A stretch of 64,000 bases of DNA from Mesorhizobium sp. NZP2298 (GTDB lineage Bacteria > Pseudomonadota > Alphaproteobacteria > Rhizobiales > Rhizobiaceae): assembly GCF_013170825.1 (NCBI RefSeq), contig NZ_CP033365.1:4352001-4416000 (forward strand), read 5' to 3'. Below are positions 35,908 through 47,868 of the stretch, in pieces. A model generated the notes under the pieces. The model was not told the origin of the DNA. It made no database searches and was given only the letters and a program-made list of their open reading frames with translations. The stretch's first letter is position 1. Each line of letters starts with the position of its first letter. The position numbers were made by a program, and so were the translations under genes.

Positions 35908-36771
35908 TCAGGCTGGACTTTTTTCCGCAACGTCAAAAAAGGCTTGCCGCAACGAAAGTGTTATTGAGCCGGGGTGTCCATTGGCGACCGGATCGCCGTC
36001 GATCGATACGACCGGCATGGCAATCGTGGTCGCGGAACTGATGAAAGCCTCGCGCGCCACCTTGGCCTCGGCAACGGAAAAACCGCGCTCCTCGATCTTC
36101 AGACCGAGCTTTGCCGCCACCTCGAACATGGTCGTGCGGGTGATGCCGCGCAGGATGCCATGGTCGGCCGGCCTGGTGACCAGGACGCCGTCCCTGGTGA
36201 CGATCCAGGCGTTCGACGACCCGCCTTCCTTGACGTTGCCGTCGGTGTCGACGAACCATGCCTCCTGGGCGCCCGCTTCCTTGGCTTTCTGCTTGGCCAA
36301 TACATTGGGCAGCAGTCCGACGCTCTTGATGTCAACCCGGTCCCAGCGGTTCTCGGGCACGGTGATGACCGCGATGCCTGTTTCGGCCCGCTTTGTACCG
36401 GCGGCGGGATCGGCCTTCTTGGCTGTCACCACCAGGGACGGCTTGGTGTCCGCCGACGGGAAGACAAAGTCGCGGCTGGCAACGCCGCGCGTCACCTGGA
36501 CATAGACCAGACCGTTGACGACATGGTTGCGGTTGACCACTTCGCGCAGGATGAGCGGCAGCACGTTGCGCGCGACCGGCCAGGCGATCGACAGTTCGGT
36601 CAGCGAGCGGTTCAGCCGCGCAAGGTGGCGCGGCATGTCGACGATGAAGCCGCGCGCCACCTCGCAGACCTCATAGACGCCGTCGGCGAATTGATAGCCG
36701 CGATCCTCGATATGCACGGAAGCATCCGCGTGAGCGACGTAGCGCCCGTTGACATAAGCAATGCGCGGCAT
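35908..36771 (-). CDS. D-amino-acid aminotransferase (class IV aminotransferase)
   Basis: 287 aa. Fold-type IV PLP enzyme: YVNGRYVAHADASVHIEDRG and FADGVYEV at the N-terminus, Schiff-base Lys in DIKSVGLLPNVLAKQKA, then EGGSSNAWIV and GILRGITR for phosphate binding. This is the D-alanine aminotransferase type, supplying D-Glu/D-Ala for peptidoglycan. It sits between ntrX and hfq, an order I recall from other Rhizobiales. A branched-chain aminotransferase-like activity cannot be excluded. Confidence 0.88.
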   Translation of the reverse strand: MPRIAYVNGRYVAHADASVHIEDRGYQFADGVYEVCEVARGFIVDMPRHLARLNRSLTELSIAWPVARNVLPLILREVVNRNHVVNGLVYVQVTRGVASRDFVFPSADTKPSLVVTAKKADPAAGTKRAETGIAVITVPENRWDRVDIKSVGLLPNVLAKQKAKEAGAQEAWFVDTDGNVKEGGSSNAWIVTRDGVLVTRPADHGILRGITRTTMFEVAAKLGLKIEERGFSVAEAKVAREAFISSATTIAMPVVSIDGDPVANGHPGSITLSLRQAFFDVAEKSPA

Positions 36772-36872
36772 TGGCGACCCCTGGAGAACTCTCGGGCTTT
36801 CTTATGCGATTCCGCCTTGGCCGTAACCGGCAAATGCTTGGCCCAGGCGTGGCTGAACAGACATCGCGCCTG

Positions 36873-38234
36873 TCAGACTCCCAGCGACTTCAGCTTGCGG
36901 TGCAGGGCCGAGCGTTCCATGCCGATGAACTCGGCGGTCTTCGAGATGTTGCCGCCAAAGCGGTTGATCTGGGCGATCAGATAGTCCTTCTCGAACTGCT
37001 CACGCGCCTCGCGCAGCGGCAGCGCCATGATGTGCTGGTCGGACTGATTCGGCGTGCGCGGCATGACATCGCCGATCTCTGACGGCAGCAGGTCCGCGGT
37101 GATGGGCGCATCGACGTCGTCGCCCCGCGCCAGGATCATCAGCCGCTCGACATTGTTGCGCAGCTGGCGGACGTTCCCTGGCCAGTTGTGCGCCTGCAGC
37201 ACGGCCAGCGCGTCATCGCCGATGCGACGCGGCTTGATACCGGCCTGGCGGGCGATCTGCTTCATGAAATTGTCGACGAGATAGGGAATATCCTCGCGCC
37301 GCTCGGCCAGTCCCGGCACCATCACGGGAACCACAGCCAAGCGATGATAAAGATCCTCGCGGAAACGGCCGTCGGCAATCATGGCTTCCAGATTCTGCGA
37401 GGTCGAGGAGATGATGCGGACATCGACCTTGACCCGCTTTGTGCCCCCTACCCGCTCGAACTGCTGCTCGACCAGCACGCGCAGAATCTTGTTCTGCGTC
37501 TCGCGCGGCATGTCTGCCACTTCATCGATGTAGAGGATGCCGCGATGGGCTTCTTCCAGCGCGCCGACCTTGCGCTCGACACCGTTCGATTCGGTGCCGA
37601 ACAGTTCGATCTCCATGCGCTCGGGCGTGATGTTGGCGGCGCTCAGCGTCACGAACGGCGCGCCCTTGCGGGCCGACAGCGTGTGGATGGCTCGCGCCGC
37701 CAGTTCCTTGCCCGAGCCGGACGGGCCGATGATCATGACACGGCTGTTGGTCGGCGCGACGCGCTCGATGGTCTGACGCAACTGGCTCATCGCCGACGAC
37801 ATGCCGATCAAGTCGAAGGTCTCGCCGCTGCGCTGCTTGAGGTCGGACACCTCGCGCCTCAGTTTCGAGGTTTCGAGCGCGCGCTCGGCAATGAGGATCA
37901 GCCTATCGGCCTTGAACGGCTTCTCGATGAAATCATAGGCGCCACGACGGATGGCGGAGACCGCCGTTTCGATGTTTCCGTGGCCGGAGATCATCACCAC
38001 CGGCAAGGTTGGATGCATGGTCTTGATCTCGTCCAGCAGCGCCAACCCGTCCAGACGCGAACCCTGCAGCCAGATGTCGAGGAAAATCAATCTCGGCGCC
38101 CGATCGGCTATGGCAGCTAGCGCGCTGTCGGCGTCGAACGCCGTGCGGGTTTCGTGACCTTCGTCGCTCAGGATACCTGCGACGAGCTCGCGGATGTCTT
38201 CCTCGTCATCGACGATGAGAATATCAGACGCCAT
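36873..38234 (-). CDS. ntrX: Nitrogen assimilation response regulator NtrX
   Basis: 453 aa from ATG 38234 (MASDILIVDDEEDIRELV); this overlaps the ntrY stop by 11 bp. Receiver domain with FLDIWLQGSRLDGL, AAA+ domain with GPSGSGKELAARAIH and ILYIDEVADMP, and a Fis-type HTH at the end (GNISKTAEFIGMERSALHRK). The sigma-54-contacting GAFTGA loop is replaced by ERKVGALEEA. It is the partner of NtrY in nitrogen/redox control. Confidence 0.94.
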   Translation of the reverse strand: MASDILIVDDEEDIRELVAGILSDEGHETRTAFDADSALAAIADRAPRLIFLDIWLQGSRLDGLALLDEIKTMHPTLPVVMISGHGNIETAVSAIRRGAYDFIEKPFKADRLILIAERALETSKLRREVSDLKQRSGETFDLIGMSSAMSQLRQTIERVAPTNSRVMIIGPSGSGKELAARAIHTLSARKGAPFVTLSAANITPERMEIELFGTESNGVERKVGALEEAHRGILYIDEVADMPRETQNKILRVLVEQQFERVGGTKRVKVDVRIISSTSQNLEAMIADGRFREDLYHRLAVVPVMVPGLAERREDIPYLVDNFMKQIARQAGIKPRRIGDDALAVLQAHNWPGNVRQLRNNVERLMILARGDDVDAPITADLLPSEIGDVMPRTPNQSDQHIMALPLREAREQFEKDYLIAQINRFGGNISKTAEFIGMERSALHRKLKSLGV

Positions 38235-40509
38235 TACCGACCTTTTCAGTTTCTCTTTCGTGTTCCGTCTTGGCCTCACCGCGCGGCGGCGTGGCGGCCG
38301 CGGGCGGCAGGATGATGCTGATCATCGCGCCGCGCCCGCCATGGAAGTCCGCAGGTGCATCATGAAGTTCCAGCCGGCCGCCATGGTCCTCCACGATCTT
38401 CTTGACGATAGCGAGACCAAGCCCGGTGCCCTTCTCTCGTGTGGTCATATAGGGCTCGAGCAGCCGTTGGCGATTCTCCCGCGGCAGGCCTTTGCCATTG
38501 TCGATGACGTCGATACGAATCGCGCCATTCTGACGGCCGGCTTGAATCCGGATTATGCCGTGCGAACCATCCTTCTGTTCCAGTCCATCGATCGCTTCGG
38601 CGGCATTCTTGATCACATTGCCGAAAGCTTGCGCCAGAAGGCGGCTGTCGAACGTGCCCTTGAGCGGTTCGTTGCCGAATATCCGCTCGAACGTGATGTC
38701 GGCCCGGCTGACTTCGACCAGGAACGAAGCCTCGCGCAGCGATTCGCGCAAATCGATGGCCTTCATCTCCGGCTTTGGCATGCGCGCGAAGGCGGAGAAT
38801 TCGTCGACCATGCGGCCGATATCCTCGACCTGCCGGATGATGGTGTCGGTGCACTGGTCGAAAACCTCGCGGTCCTCGGTGATGACCTTGCCGTAACGGC
38901 GCTTGATGCGTTCGGCCGAAAGCTGGATCGGCGTCAGCGGGTTCTTGATCTCGTGGGCGATGCGGCGCGCCACGTCGGCCCAGGCGGAAGAACGCTGCGC
39001 CTGAACCAGATCGGTGATGTCGTCGACCGTCACGACGTAGGATTTCTCCTCCGATCCGTCATCGCCCGCCTCGATGGTGATCTGCACGTTGAAGGTGCGC
39101 TCGGTGCCGGCGCGGAAGAATGTCACCTGCTCGCGGTAGACGGGCTTGCCTGACTGGCGGCCGATCTCGAAGACGCGGCCGACATGCGGCAGAATGGCGG
39201 AAAGGTTCTGTCCGAGCGCGGCACTGGCGGAGATGGCCAGCATCGATTCGGCCGAACGGTTGACGATGGTGATGATGCCGTAGGGATCGACGCCGATGAC
39301 GCCGGCGGTGACACCGGCAAGCACGGCTTCGGAAAAGCGCCGCCGCTCGTCGATCAGGTCCTTTGCCGACAGGATTTCGTTGCGTTGCGATTTGAGCTCG
39401 AGCAGCATCTTGTTGAAGGTGTCGCCGAGCGAGGCGACATCGCCATCGGAAGGCCTGACGGGGACAGCGACGTCGAGATTGCCGGTCGCCACCTCGTCGG
39501 CGGCACCGATGAGCTGGCGAATCGGCCGCACGAGACGGTCGGCGACGGCAATGCCGGTCCAGATCGCCGACAGGATGATGATCAGGGTCAGCGACAGATA
39601 AGGCAGCGCGAAGGCCACTTGCGAGGTGCGCCTGTTGTCTTCGAGATTGCGGTACTCGTCCGTGTTGGACCTGACGATCTGTCGCGCCTTGATCACCTCG
39701 GGATCGACCAATCGGATGGTGTAGAGGTAAAGGCCCTCGATCTCACGCAGCTTGACGATGGCGCCCATGATGTTGCGGGTGCGCGGCTCTATCAGCACCG
39801 GCCTGCCGTCGGTGGCGCTGCTGACCGAGCCTTCCGGCGGTTCCGGCATGGCGAAATCGGCATCGGTCTGGGCGCTCATGACGAACGAGCCGTCGGGTTT
39901 GATCAGCGCCGCGTGGGCCAGCGACCGGCCCACCGCCTCCTTGTTGAGGAGGTCGAGAAAGCCCGTCCGGTCAAGGCCGTAGAGCGTGCGCGACGCATCG
40001 AGGTCATAGGCCATCGACAACGTCGTGCCTTGCAGATTGCGGGCGTTTTCCTGGACATAGGCATCGGCGATCGACAGCGAGGAATTGACGATCGTCTTGG
40101 TGCGAATCTCGAACCAGCGATCGAGGCCGATATCGAGCGTGATCGAGGCAATGATCGCCACCATGATGGCGGGAATGGCGGCAACCAGCGCGAACATGGC
40201 GACGATGCGCACATGCAGCCGCGAGGCCGCCTTGCCATGCCGGCGCGCCATGACGATGCGATGCACCTCGCGCCCAACCAGGGCGCTGAGGAAGATCACG
40301 AAAGCGGCGTTGAGCGCGATCAGCGCCCAGGTCGTCCTGGCGTCAGGCGCGATCGGCGTCGCACCGACCAGGATGGTGAAGGAGATGGCCGCCATGACCA
40401 GCGCGCCGACGACCGCCACCACTCCGGGCAGCGCCAGCAAGCGGCGCCCGTCGCGCGCGCCGGGTTCGCTGAAGAGCGGTTGGTCGAGTACAGGTGCCTG
40501 CGGAGCCAT
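38224..40509 (-). CDS. ntrY: Sensor histidine kinase NtrY
   Basis: 761 aa. Three or four N-terminal membrane helices (about residues 30-110 and again around 305), a periplasmic region between, HAMP (RPIRQLIGAADEVATGNLDV), PAS, then His[22 protein letters not shown] with the phospho-acceptor His, and HATPase motifs (NVIKNAAEAI, DNGKGLP, GTGLGLAIVKK). It autophosphorylates and passes phosphate to NtrX. The 126-bp gap after ntrC on its 5' side suggests its own promoter. Confidence 0.95.
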   Translation of the reverse strand: MAPQAPVLDQPLFSEPGARDGRRLLALPGVVAVVGALVMAAISFTILVGATPIAPDARTTWALIALNAAFVIFLSALVGREVHRIVMARRHGKAASRLHVRIVAMFALVAAIPAIMVAIIASITLDIGLDRWFEIRTKTIVNSSLSIADAYVQENARNLQGTTLSMAYDLDASRTLYGLDRTGFLDLLNKEAVGRSLAHAALIKPDGSFVMSAQTDADFAMPEPPEGSVSSATDGRPVLIEPRTRNIMGAIVKLREIEGLYLYTIRLVDPEVIKARQIVRSNTDEYRNLEDNRRTSQVAFALPYLSLTLIIILSAIWTGIAVADRLVRPIRQLIGAADEVATGNLDVAVPVRPSDGDVASLGDTFNKMLLELKSQRNEILSAKDLIDERRRFSEAVLAGVTAGVIGVDPYGIITIVNRSAESMLAISASAALGQNLSAILPHVGRVFEIGRQSGKPVYREQVTFFRAGTERTFNVQITIEAGDDGSEEKSYVVTVDDITDLVQAQRSSAWADVARRIAHEIKNPLTPIQLSAERIKRRYGKVITEDREVFDQCTDTIIRQVEDIGRMVDEFSAFARMPKPEMKAIDLRESLREASFLVEVSRADITFERIFGNEPLKGTFDSRLLAQAFGNVIKNAAEAIDGLEQKDGSHGIIRIQAGRQNGAIRIDVIDNGKGLPRENRQRLLEPYMTTREKGTGLGLAIVKKIVEDHGGRLELHDAPADFHGGRGAMISIILPPAAATPPRGEAKTEHERETEKVGNGV

Positions 40510-40540
40510 ATCGCCTTGGAGCCAATGATTGCGTCCGATC

Positions 40541-40569
40541 TATGCAACGCATTGTGGCGATTATGCAAC
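40541..40569 (-). promoter_or_regulatory. Direct repeat of TATGCAAC upstream of ntrYX
   Basis: TATGCAAC occurs at 40541-40548 and 40562-40569, 21 bp or two helical turns apart, 32-60 bp upstream of the ntrY start. It could be a regulator-binding pair in the ntrYX promoter. GTTGCA also begins the arms of the inverted repeat ahead of dusB-ntrBC. Confidence 0.4.
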
Positions 40570-40635
40570 AAGTGTGACAATGGCGGAAATCTTTCGCCGC
40601 TCAGTCCCCTGAAAAGAGCGGGATCGGATCAGCGC

Positions 40636-42092
<1,457 letters not shown>

Positions 42093-42096
<4 letters not shown>

Positions 42097-43235
42097 TTGC
42101 GGTCTCCTTCACCGTCTTCTTCAGCGCCGAACGGCGTTTCCTTCCAGGCCGGCATCAGGATGCGGAAAGTGGTTCCGCGCGGGGTCGAGTCGCATTCGAT
42201 GATGCCGCCATGCTCGCCGACGATTTTGGCGACCAATGCCAGCCCCAGCCCAGAGCCGTTCGGCTTGGTGGTGATGAAGGGATCGAACAGGATCGGCAGG
42301 ATATCCTCCGAGACGCCGGAGCCGTTGTCGCGGACGCAGAATTCCAGCGGCAGCGATACGCGGTCCTGCGTTCCGGGAACCGAAACGCGAATGCCCGGCC
42401 GGAAGGCGGTCGACAGCACGATCTCCCCTTGCGGGTCGCTGCCGATCGCCTCAGCGGCGTTCTTGACCAGGTTCAGGAACACCTGGATCAGCTGGTCGCG
42501 ATTGGCGAATACCGGAGGCAATGATGGATCATAGTCCTCCATTATCTTGATTTTCTTTGCAAAACCGTTCTTGGCAATCGCCTTGACGTGGTCGAGCACG
42601 ACATGGATGTTGACGGGGTATCGATCGATCGGCCGCTCGTCGGAAAACACCTCCATGCGATCGACCAGCGACACGATACGGTCCGTCTCGTCGGTAATCA
42701 GCCGGGTCAGCGCGCGGTCTTCATCGGAGGCGGACAGTTCGAGCAACTGGGCGGCACCGCGAATGCCGGAGAGCGGGTTCTTGATCTCATGGGCAAGCAT
42801 CGCCGCCAGGCCGGTCACCGAGCGCGCCGCACCACGATGCGTCATCTGCCGGTCGATCTTGTCGGCCATCGAGCGTTCCTGGAACATGACCACGACGGAG
42901 CCAGGGAATTCCGGCACCGGCGCGACATAGAGATCGACGACCTTCTCGATGCCGAGGCGTGGCGACGACACATCGACGCGATACTCGTTGACCGGAGCCC
43001 GGCGCTCGCGCACCTGGTCGACAAGGGTCAGCAGCGGACTGCCGAAGGGGATCAGCTTGGACAGCGTGTTGCGCGCCAGCATGGTCGCGCTGGAGCGAAA
43101 GAAGTCCTCGGCATCGGCGTTGGCGAAGGTGATGAACCCCTCCTCGCTGATCATGATCACCGGACGCCGGATGGTGTTGAGAACGATCTGGGCGGCATCC
43201 GCCATTTCAGCGACCTGGCCTGCGGTGGCGTTCAT
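42093..43235 (-). CDS. ntrB: Nitrogen regulation sensor kinase NtrB
   Basis: 380 aa from ATG 43235, which overlaps the dusB stop by four bases; the same frame is open further upstream but antiphase to dusB. No membrane segments: PAS ([20 protein letters not shown]), HisKA with [20 protein letters not shown] and HATPase ([27 protein letters not shown]). Cytosolic, PII-controlled kinase/phosphatase of NtrC in the known pathway. Confidence 0.96.
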
Positions 43236-44260
43236 GCGGCGCTCCTCAGGATCAAGGGTTGCGGATCGCGCGAGAACACATCTCGCAGCAAGGCAATGAC
43301 GCGGTCCGGCTCGAACGTGGTCAGGATGGCTTTCCGGTCGTCGTCGGCAACGCCAACGGCATGGCGATCGAGATACCAGCCCAGATGCTTGCGCGCCTGC
43401 CGCAAGCCGCTCTCGACACCATAAAGCGCCAGCATGTCCTCGTAGTGGGCGACAATATAGTCGGCCAATGCCGCGGGATTTTGCGGTACGTAGACGGCCG
43501 TTTCGCCTGCCGCCGCGGCTGCGATGCCACCGGCGATCCAGGGCGCGCCATAATGCGCGCGGCCGACCATCACCGCGTCGGCGCCGGATTGCTCTAGAAT
43601 GGTGGCCGCTTCGGCCGGGGAGCAGACATCGCCATTGGCAACGACAGGAATCGACACAGCTTCCTTGACGCGAGCGATGGCACGCCAGTCGGCCTTGCCC
43701 TGATAGAACTGGCAGCGCGTGCGACCGTGCACCGTCACCATGCTGACGCCCGCCTGCTCGGCACGGCGCGCAAGGACCGGTGCGTTGAGCGCACCTTCGT
43801 CCCACCCAAGCCGCATCTTGACCGTCACCGGCACCTTCACCGCGCCAACCACGGCCTCGATCAAAGACAGTGCATGGTCGAGGTCGAGCATCAATGCCGA
43901 ACCGGCATAGCCGCCGGTAACCTTCTTGGCCGGGCAGCCCATGTTGATGTCGATGATGTCGGCGCCCTCGCCAGCGGCGATCCGCGCGCCTTCGGCCATA
44001 TGGGCCGCCTCGCGGCCGGCAAGCTGCACCATATGGACGGGCAGCCCGGAATGACGTATGCGCAGGTCGAAGCCGGCCCTGCCCTTGGCCAGTTCGCCGC
44101 TTGCCACCATTTCGGACACGACAAGGCCAGCGCCATGCGCATGGGCGCGTTGCCGGAAAGGCTCGTCTGTAATACCCGACATCGGCGCGAGGAACACGCG
44201 ATTGCGGATTTCCACGCCGCCAACGTCGAGAGGCGCGGCCAATTTGGTCAGGTTAACCAT
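43232..44260 (-). CDS. dusB: tRNA-dihydrouridine synthase DusB (nifR3)
   Basis: 342 aa from ATG 44260 ([14 protein letters not shown]); the longer open frame upstream reads through the promoter. FMN-TIM-barrel motifs: [35 protein letters not shown] with the catalytic Cys, and [14 protein letters not shown]. It reduces uridines in tRNA D-loops. First gene of the dusB-ntrB-ntrC operon typical of alphaproteobacteria. Confidence 0.95.
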   Translation of the reverse strand: MVNLTKLAAPLDVGGVEIRNRVFLAPMSGITDEPFRQRAHAHGAGLVVSEMVASGELAKGRAGFDLRIRHSGLPVHMVQLAGREAAHMAEGARIAAGEGADIIDINMGCPAKKVTGGYAGSALMLDLDHALSLIEAVVGAVKVPVTVKMRLGWDEGALNAPVLARRAEQAGVSMVTVHGRTRCQFYQGKADWRAIARVKEAVSIPVVANGDVCSPAEAATILEQSGADAVMVGRAHYGAPWIAGGIAAAAAGETAVYVPQNPAALADYIVAHYEDMLALYGVESGLRQARKHLGWYLDRHAVGVADDDRKAILTTFEPDRVIALLRDVFSRDPQPLILRSAA

Positions 44261-44284
44261 GCACAAAAACCAAGCACGTCCATT

Positions 44285-44325
44285 CGTTGCACATTCTCTA
44301 GCCAGAACCGCCGCAATGTGCAACG
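44285..44325 (-). promoter_or_regulatory. 11-bp inverted repeat in the dusB-ntrBC promoter region
   Basis: CGTTGCACATT (44285-44295) and its exact complement AATGTGCAACG (44315-44325) flank a 19-bp spacer, 25-65 bp before the dusB start. The GCAC/GTGC halves recall NtrC half-sites, but the spacing is wider than the usual single NtrC dyad. It could be two half-sites or an RNA stem in the leader. Confidence 0.5.
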
Positions 44326-44503
44326 CGGAATGACGCCACATTAAGGCGCAATTGGGAAAATGCCGGCCCTTCGGTTTTGTCGCGACCCCGGGCGCCCCGC
44401 GTCCTTGAGGACGCGTCGGGGACACCTTGGAATTCATATTTGACGCACGATCTTTTCGGAAAACCAATTACACTTTTGGGGATCGTGCGCTAAGCCAATC
44501 GCC

Positions 44504-45727
44504 ATGACTGACGGAAGTGAAAACTCGAGCGCGACAGGTGGGGTTGCGGTGGTGATCGTCGCCGCCGGCCGGGGCGCTCGTGCCGGGCAGGCCAACGGAC
44601 CCAAGCAGTACCAGAACATCGGCGACCGCGCGGTCATTGCGCATACGCTGGAGATGTTTCTTGCCCATCCGCGAACCGGCCAGATTGTCGTCGCCATCCA
44701 CGCCGACGATCACGAACTGTTCCGGCAGGCGGCGGGTGCCCAGGCCCAGCGTGTCATCGCCGTCATCGGCGGGCCGACCAGGCAGGAGTCCGTCCGGCTC
44801 GGGCTTCTGGCGCTGAAGGGCCACGCGCCGGGCCAGGTTCTGATTCACGATGCCGTCCGCCCCTTCGTCGACGCGGACTTGATCGACCGCACCATCGCCG
44901 CCATCAGCGAACACGAGGGGGCGTTGCCTGCCCTGCCCGTCGCCGACACGCTGAAGCGCGAGTCGGCATCCGGCGTGGTCGCGGAAACCGTTTCCCGCAG
45001 CGGGCTGCACGCGGCGCAAACACCGCAAGGTTTTCCCTACGGGCCGATCCTCGCCGCACATGACAAGGCCCATCAGTTGGGCAAGCTCGATTTCACCGAT
45101 GACGCGGCCATCGCCGAATGGGCGCATATTCCGGTCAAGCTCGTTCCGGGCTCGCCGGACAATGTCAAACTCACCTGGGCACGGGACATCGCCATGGCGC
45201 ACCAGCGACTTTCCAGCGAACGAATACACTTCCCAGACATCCGCACCGGGAACGGCTATGATGTCCATGCCTTCGAGGCTGGCGATCACGTGACCCTGTG
45301 CGGCGTCGCCATTCCGCACGACAAGAAATTGTCCGGCCATTCCGATGCCGATGTCGGCCTGCACGCCTTGACCGATGCGCTGCTGGCGACCTGCGGCGCC
45401 GGCGACATCGGCACGCATTTTCCCCCGTCCGATCGACAGTGGAAGGGTGCCGCGTCGCGGATATTCGTCGAACATGCGGCGAGGGTGGTGCGCGAGCGCG
45501 GCGGACGCATCGCCAATGCCGACATCACGCTTATCTGTGAAGCGCCGCGTGTCGGCCCGCACCGCGAGGCGATGACATCGGCCCTTTCGCAGATGCTGGG
45601 GATTTCCGCCGACCGCATCTCGATCAAGGCCACAACCAACGAAAAACTCGGCTTCGTCGGCCGCGAGGAAGGCATCGCGGCGATCGCTACCGCCAGCGTG
45701 GTTTTCCCCGGCGAGGTGCCGGAATGA
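44504..45727 (+). CDS. ispDF: Bifunctional IspD/IspF (MEP pathway)
   Basis: 407 aa. The N-terminal IspD part has [13 protein letters not shown] and [14 protein letters not shown]; the C-terminal IspF part from about residue 248 has [20 protein letters not shown] (metal Asp/His), [10 protein letters not shown] and [15 protein letters not shown]. It performs the cytidylyltransferase and cyclodiphosphate synthase steps of isoprenoid synthesis. The fusion is usual in alphaproteobacteria. It overlaps the next gene by four bases. Confidence 0.96.
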   Translation: MTDGSENSSATGGVAVVIVAAGRGARAGQANGPKQYQNIGDRAVIAHTLEMFLAHPRTGQIVVAIHADDHELFRQAAGAQAQRVIAVIGGPTRQESVRLGLLALKGHAPGQVLIHDAVRPFVDADLIDRTIAAISEHEGALPALPVADTLKRESASGVVAETVSRSGLHAAQTPQGFPYGPILAAHDKAHQLGKLDFTDDAAIAEWAHIPVKLVPGSPDNVKLTWARDIAMAHQRLSSERIHFPDIRTGNGYDVHAFEAGDHVTLCGVAIPHDKKLSGHSDADVGLHALTDALLATCGAGDIGTHFPPSDRQWKGAASRIFVEHAARVVRERGGRIANADITLICEAPRVGPHREAMTSALSQMLGISADRISIKATTNEKLGFVGREEGIAAIATASVVFPGEVPE

Positions 45728-46233
45728 GCAACGGCGAGCTGGCAATTGCCCTGTTCGAGGCCTGCCGCGAGCGCGGCATCATGGTGGCCACGGCGGAAAG
45801 CTGCACCGGCGGCATGATCATTGCCGCGCTGACCGACATTGCAGGCTCCTCCGCCGTGGTCGATCGCGGCTTCATCACCTATTCCAATGAAGCCAAGATG
45901 GACATGCTTGGCGTTTCCGCTGCCACGCTCGACGCGCATGGCGCGGTTTCCCGCGAGACAGCGATCGAGATGGCCGCCGGTGCGCTTTCCCGCTCGCGCG
46001 CAGGGTTGACCCTGGCGGTTACCGGGATCGCCGGGCCCGGCGGCGGTTCGGCGGAAAAACCTGTCGGCCTGGTCTGGTTTGGCGTCGGCCTTGCTGGGCA
46101 AACGGTGACCGCCGAACGCCAGCTGTTCGCCGACAACGGCCGTGCTTTCATCCGCCGCGAAACGGTCAGGCAAGCGCTGGAGTTGGGTCTGCGTGCGCTC
46201 GGCCAGCATCAGGCCGGCGGCGCAACCCCATAG
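45724..46233 (+). CDS. CinA-like nicotinamide-nucleotide amidase (PncC-type)
   Basis: 169 aa. This is the stand-alone C-terminal CinA domain: [20 protein letters not shown] with the catalytic Ser/Thr region, [11 protein letters not shown] and [20 protein letters not shown]. It deamidates NMN to NaMN. It is coupled to ispDF by a four-base overlap and its last 25 bp overlap the convergent COQ10-like gene. Confidence 0.93.
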   Translation: MSNGELAIALFEACRERGIMVATAESCTGGMIIAALTDIAGSSAVVDRGFITYSNEAKMDMLGVSAATLDAHGAVSRETAIEMAAGALSRSRAGLTLAVTGIAGPGGGSAEKPVGLVWFGVGLAGQTVTAERQLFADNGRAFIRRETVRQALELGLRALGQHQAGGATP

Positions 46234-46667
46234 ATGACGTCGGCGCGCTTTTCGAAAGCCTCGGCGAACATGCGAAAGGCACGGTCGAACATGGTGCCCA
46301 TCACCGCGCCCAGGATGCGGCTCTTGAACTCATAGTCGATGAAGAAGCGGACGGCACAGCCGGCGCCATTGGGCTCGAAACGCCAGACATTGCTCAGATA
46401 TTTGAACGGGCCGTCGATGTACTTTACGTCGATGGCGTTCTCGTCGGGCTTCAGCAGCACCTGCGTCGTGAAGGTTTCGCGGATGGCCTTGTAGCCGATG
46501 CTCATATCGGCGACGAGAACGGTGCGCCCATCACGCTCCTTGCGCGAGCGCACCGTCAGCGCTTCGCAAAGCGGCAGGAATTGCGGATAGGCCTCGACAT
46601 CGGCAACCAGCGCAAACATCTGCTGCGGCGTATGGGTAACGCGGCGGGTGGCTTCGAATTTCGGCAT
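46209..46667 (-). CDS. COQ10/RatA-like START-domain protein
   Basis: 152 aa with the polyketide-cyclase/START pattern: RRVTHTPQQMFALVADVEAY, FLPLCEALTVRSR and FKYLSNVWRFEPNGAGCAV. Members bind coenzyme Q or a related lipid and help respiratory function. E. coli RatA is named for another effect. It lies downstream of lipA with a repeat between, and overlaps the convergent cinA gene. Confidence 0.9.
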   Translation of the reverse strand: MPKFEATRRVTHTPQQMFALVADVEAYPQFLPLCEALTVRSRKERDGRTVLVADMSIGYKAIRETFTTQVLLKPDENAIDVKYIDGPFKYLSNVWRFEPNGAGCAVRFFIDYEFKSRILGAVMGTMFDRAFRMFAEAFEKRADVIYGVAPPA

Positions 46668-46679
46668 GAACCAGCTCTA

Positions 46680-46766
46680 AAGCGGGTCGCGTCGAAACGG
46701 ATTCACGCGACGCGCTTCAGAATCTTCGTTTTTATGCATGTCGTTCTCACTTTGGGCGCCATGCAT
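46680..46766 (-). repeat. Compound palindromic intergenic repeat, copy 3
   Basis: Two stems: AAGCGGGTCGCGT with ACGCGACGCGCTT (46680-46717), then ATGCATG with CATGCAT (46734-46766) around GTCGTTCTCACTTTGGGCGC. The second stem is a shortened form of the elements at 15671 and 17549. It abuts the lipA stop. Confidence 0.7.
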
Positions 46767-47731
46767 CAGAGCGATTTCTGGAGCTGCGCTTCCCGCGCCG
46801 CGCGTAGCCGGGCGAAATCGTCGCCGGCGTGGTGCGATGAGCGCGTCAGCGGACTCGATGCCACCAGCAGAAAACCCTTGGTCCGGCCGATCGTCTCAAA
46901 GGATTTGAATTCCTCCGGGGTGACGAAGCGGATCACCGGGTGGTGCTTCTTCGACGGCTGCAGATATTGGCCGATGGTCATGAAGTCGACATTGGCCGAA
47001 CGCAGATCGTCCATCAGCTGCAGGATTTCATTCCGCTCCTCGCCCAGCCCGACCATGATGCCGGACTTGGTGAAGATCGACGGATCGAGTTCCTTGACCC
47101 GCTGCAACAGCCGGATCGAGTGGAAATAGCGAGCACCCGGCCGGACCTTAAGATAGTTGGACGGCACTGTTTCGAGATTGTGGTTGAAAACGTCGGGCTT
47201 GGCCGCCACGACGATCTCAAGCGCACCGTCCTTGCGCAGGAAATCCGGCGTCAGGATTTCTATCGTGGTCGACGGCGTTGCCGCCCGGATGGCCCGGATC
47301 ACGTCGGCGAAGTGCTGAGCGCCGCCATCGGCGAGATCGTCGCGGTCGACGGAGGTGATGACGACGTGGCTGAGCCCCATCTGCTTGACGGCATGCGCGA
47401 CGCGGGCAGGCTCACCAGGATCAAGCGCGGTTGGAATGCCGGTGGCGACATTGCAGAAGGCACAGGCGCGGGTGCAGATCTCGCCCATGATCATGAATGT
47501 GGCGTGCTTCTTTTCCCAGCATTCACCAATGTTGGGGCACCCAGCCTCTTCGCAGACCGTCACCAGCTTGTGGGATTTGACGATCTCACGCGTCTCGGCA
47601 TAGCCCTTCGAGACCGGCGCCTTGACGCGGATCCAATCCGGCTTGCGCAAAACTTCCTGGTCGGGCTTGTGCGCCTTCTCGGGGTGCCGCAACCGCGGCG
47701 CGTTGGCGATCGTGTCGAGGACCGTGACCAT
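46766..47731 (-). CDS. lipA: Lipoyl synthase
   Basis: 321 aa. Auxiliary cluster cysteines in [17 protein letters not shown] and the radical-[16 protein letters not shown]. The C-terminal region has GLGEERNEI and [12 protein letters not shown]. It inserts two sulfurs into octanoylated E2 domains, directly serving the pyruvate dehydrogenase encoded nearby. Confidence 0.97.
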   Translation of the reverse strand: MVTVLDTIANAPRLRHPEKAHKPDQEVLRKPDWIRVKAPVSKGYAETREIVKSHKLVTVCEEAGCPNIGECWEKKHATFMIMGEICTRACAFCNVATGIPTALDPGEPARVAHAVKQMGLSHVVITSVDRDDLADGGAQHFADVIRAIRAATPSTTIEILTPDFLRKDGALEIVVAAKPDVFNHNLETVPSNYLKVRPGARYFHSIRLLQRVKELDPSIFTKSGIMVGLGEERNEILQLMDDLRSANVDFMTIGQYLQPSKKHHPVIRFVTPEEFKSFETIGRTKGFLLVASSPLTRSSHHAGDDFARLRAAREAQLQKSL

Positions 47732-47803
47732 CTGAACCTTGGCTTTTCTCGCGATCGCCTGTCGGCGATCGTCACTTTAACGTCATCTAGGACTTTTCGG
47801 CGC

Positions 47804-47836
47804 AAAGAAAAAGGCTGCAGCGGCGCATGCCGCTAC
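47804..47836 (-). terminator. Probable terminator of the GlsB-like gene
   Basis: On the minus strand AGCGGC-ATGC-GCCGCT forms a 6-bp stem (8 with a mismatch), followed by GCAGCC and a TTTTTCTTT tract, 33 bp after the stop. Confidence 0.5.
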
Positions 47837-47868
47837 AACCGTTTTCGCATAGCCGCAACGATATGCCT

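Noticed and set aside
46209..46233. 25-bp overlap of the cinA and COQ10-like genes as a regulatory antisense
   Set aside because: Short convergent overlaps are common in compact genomes; nothing else supports regulation.
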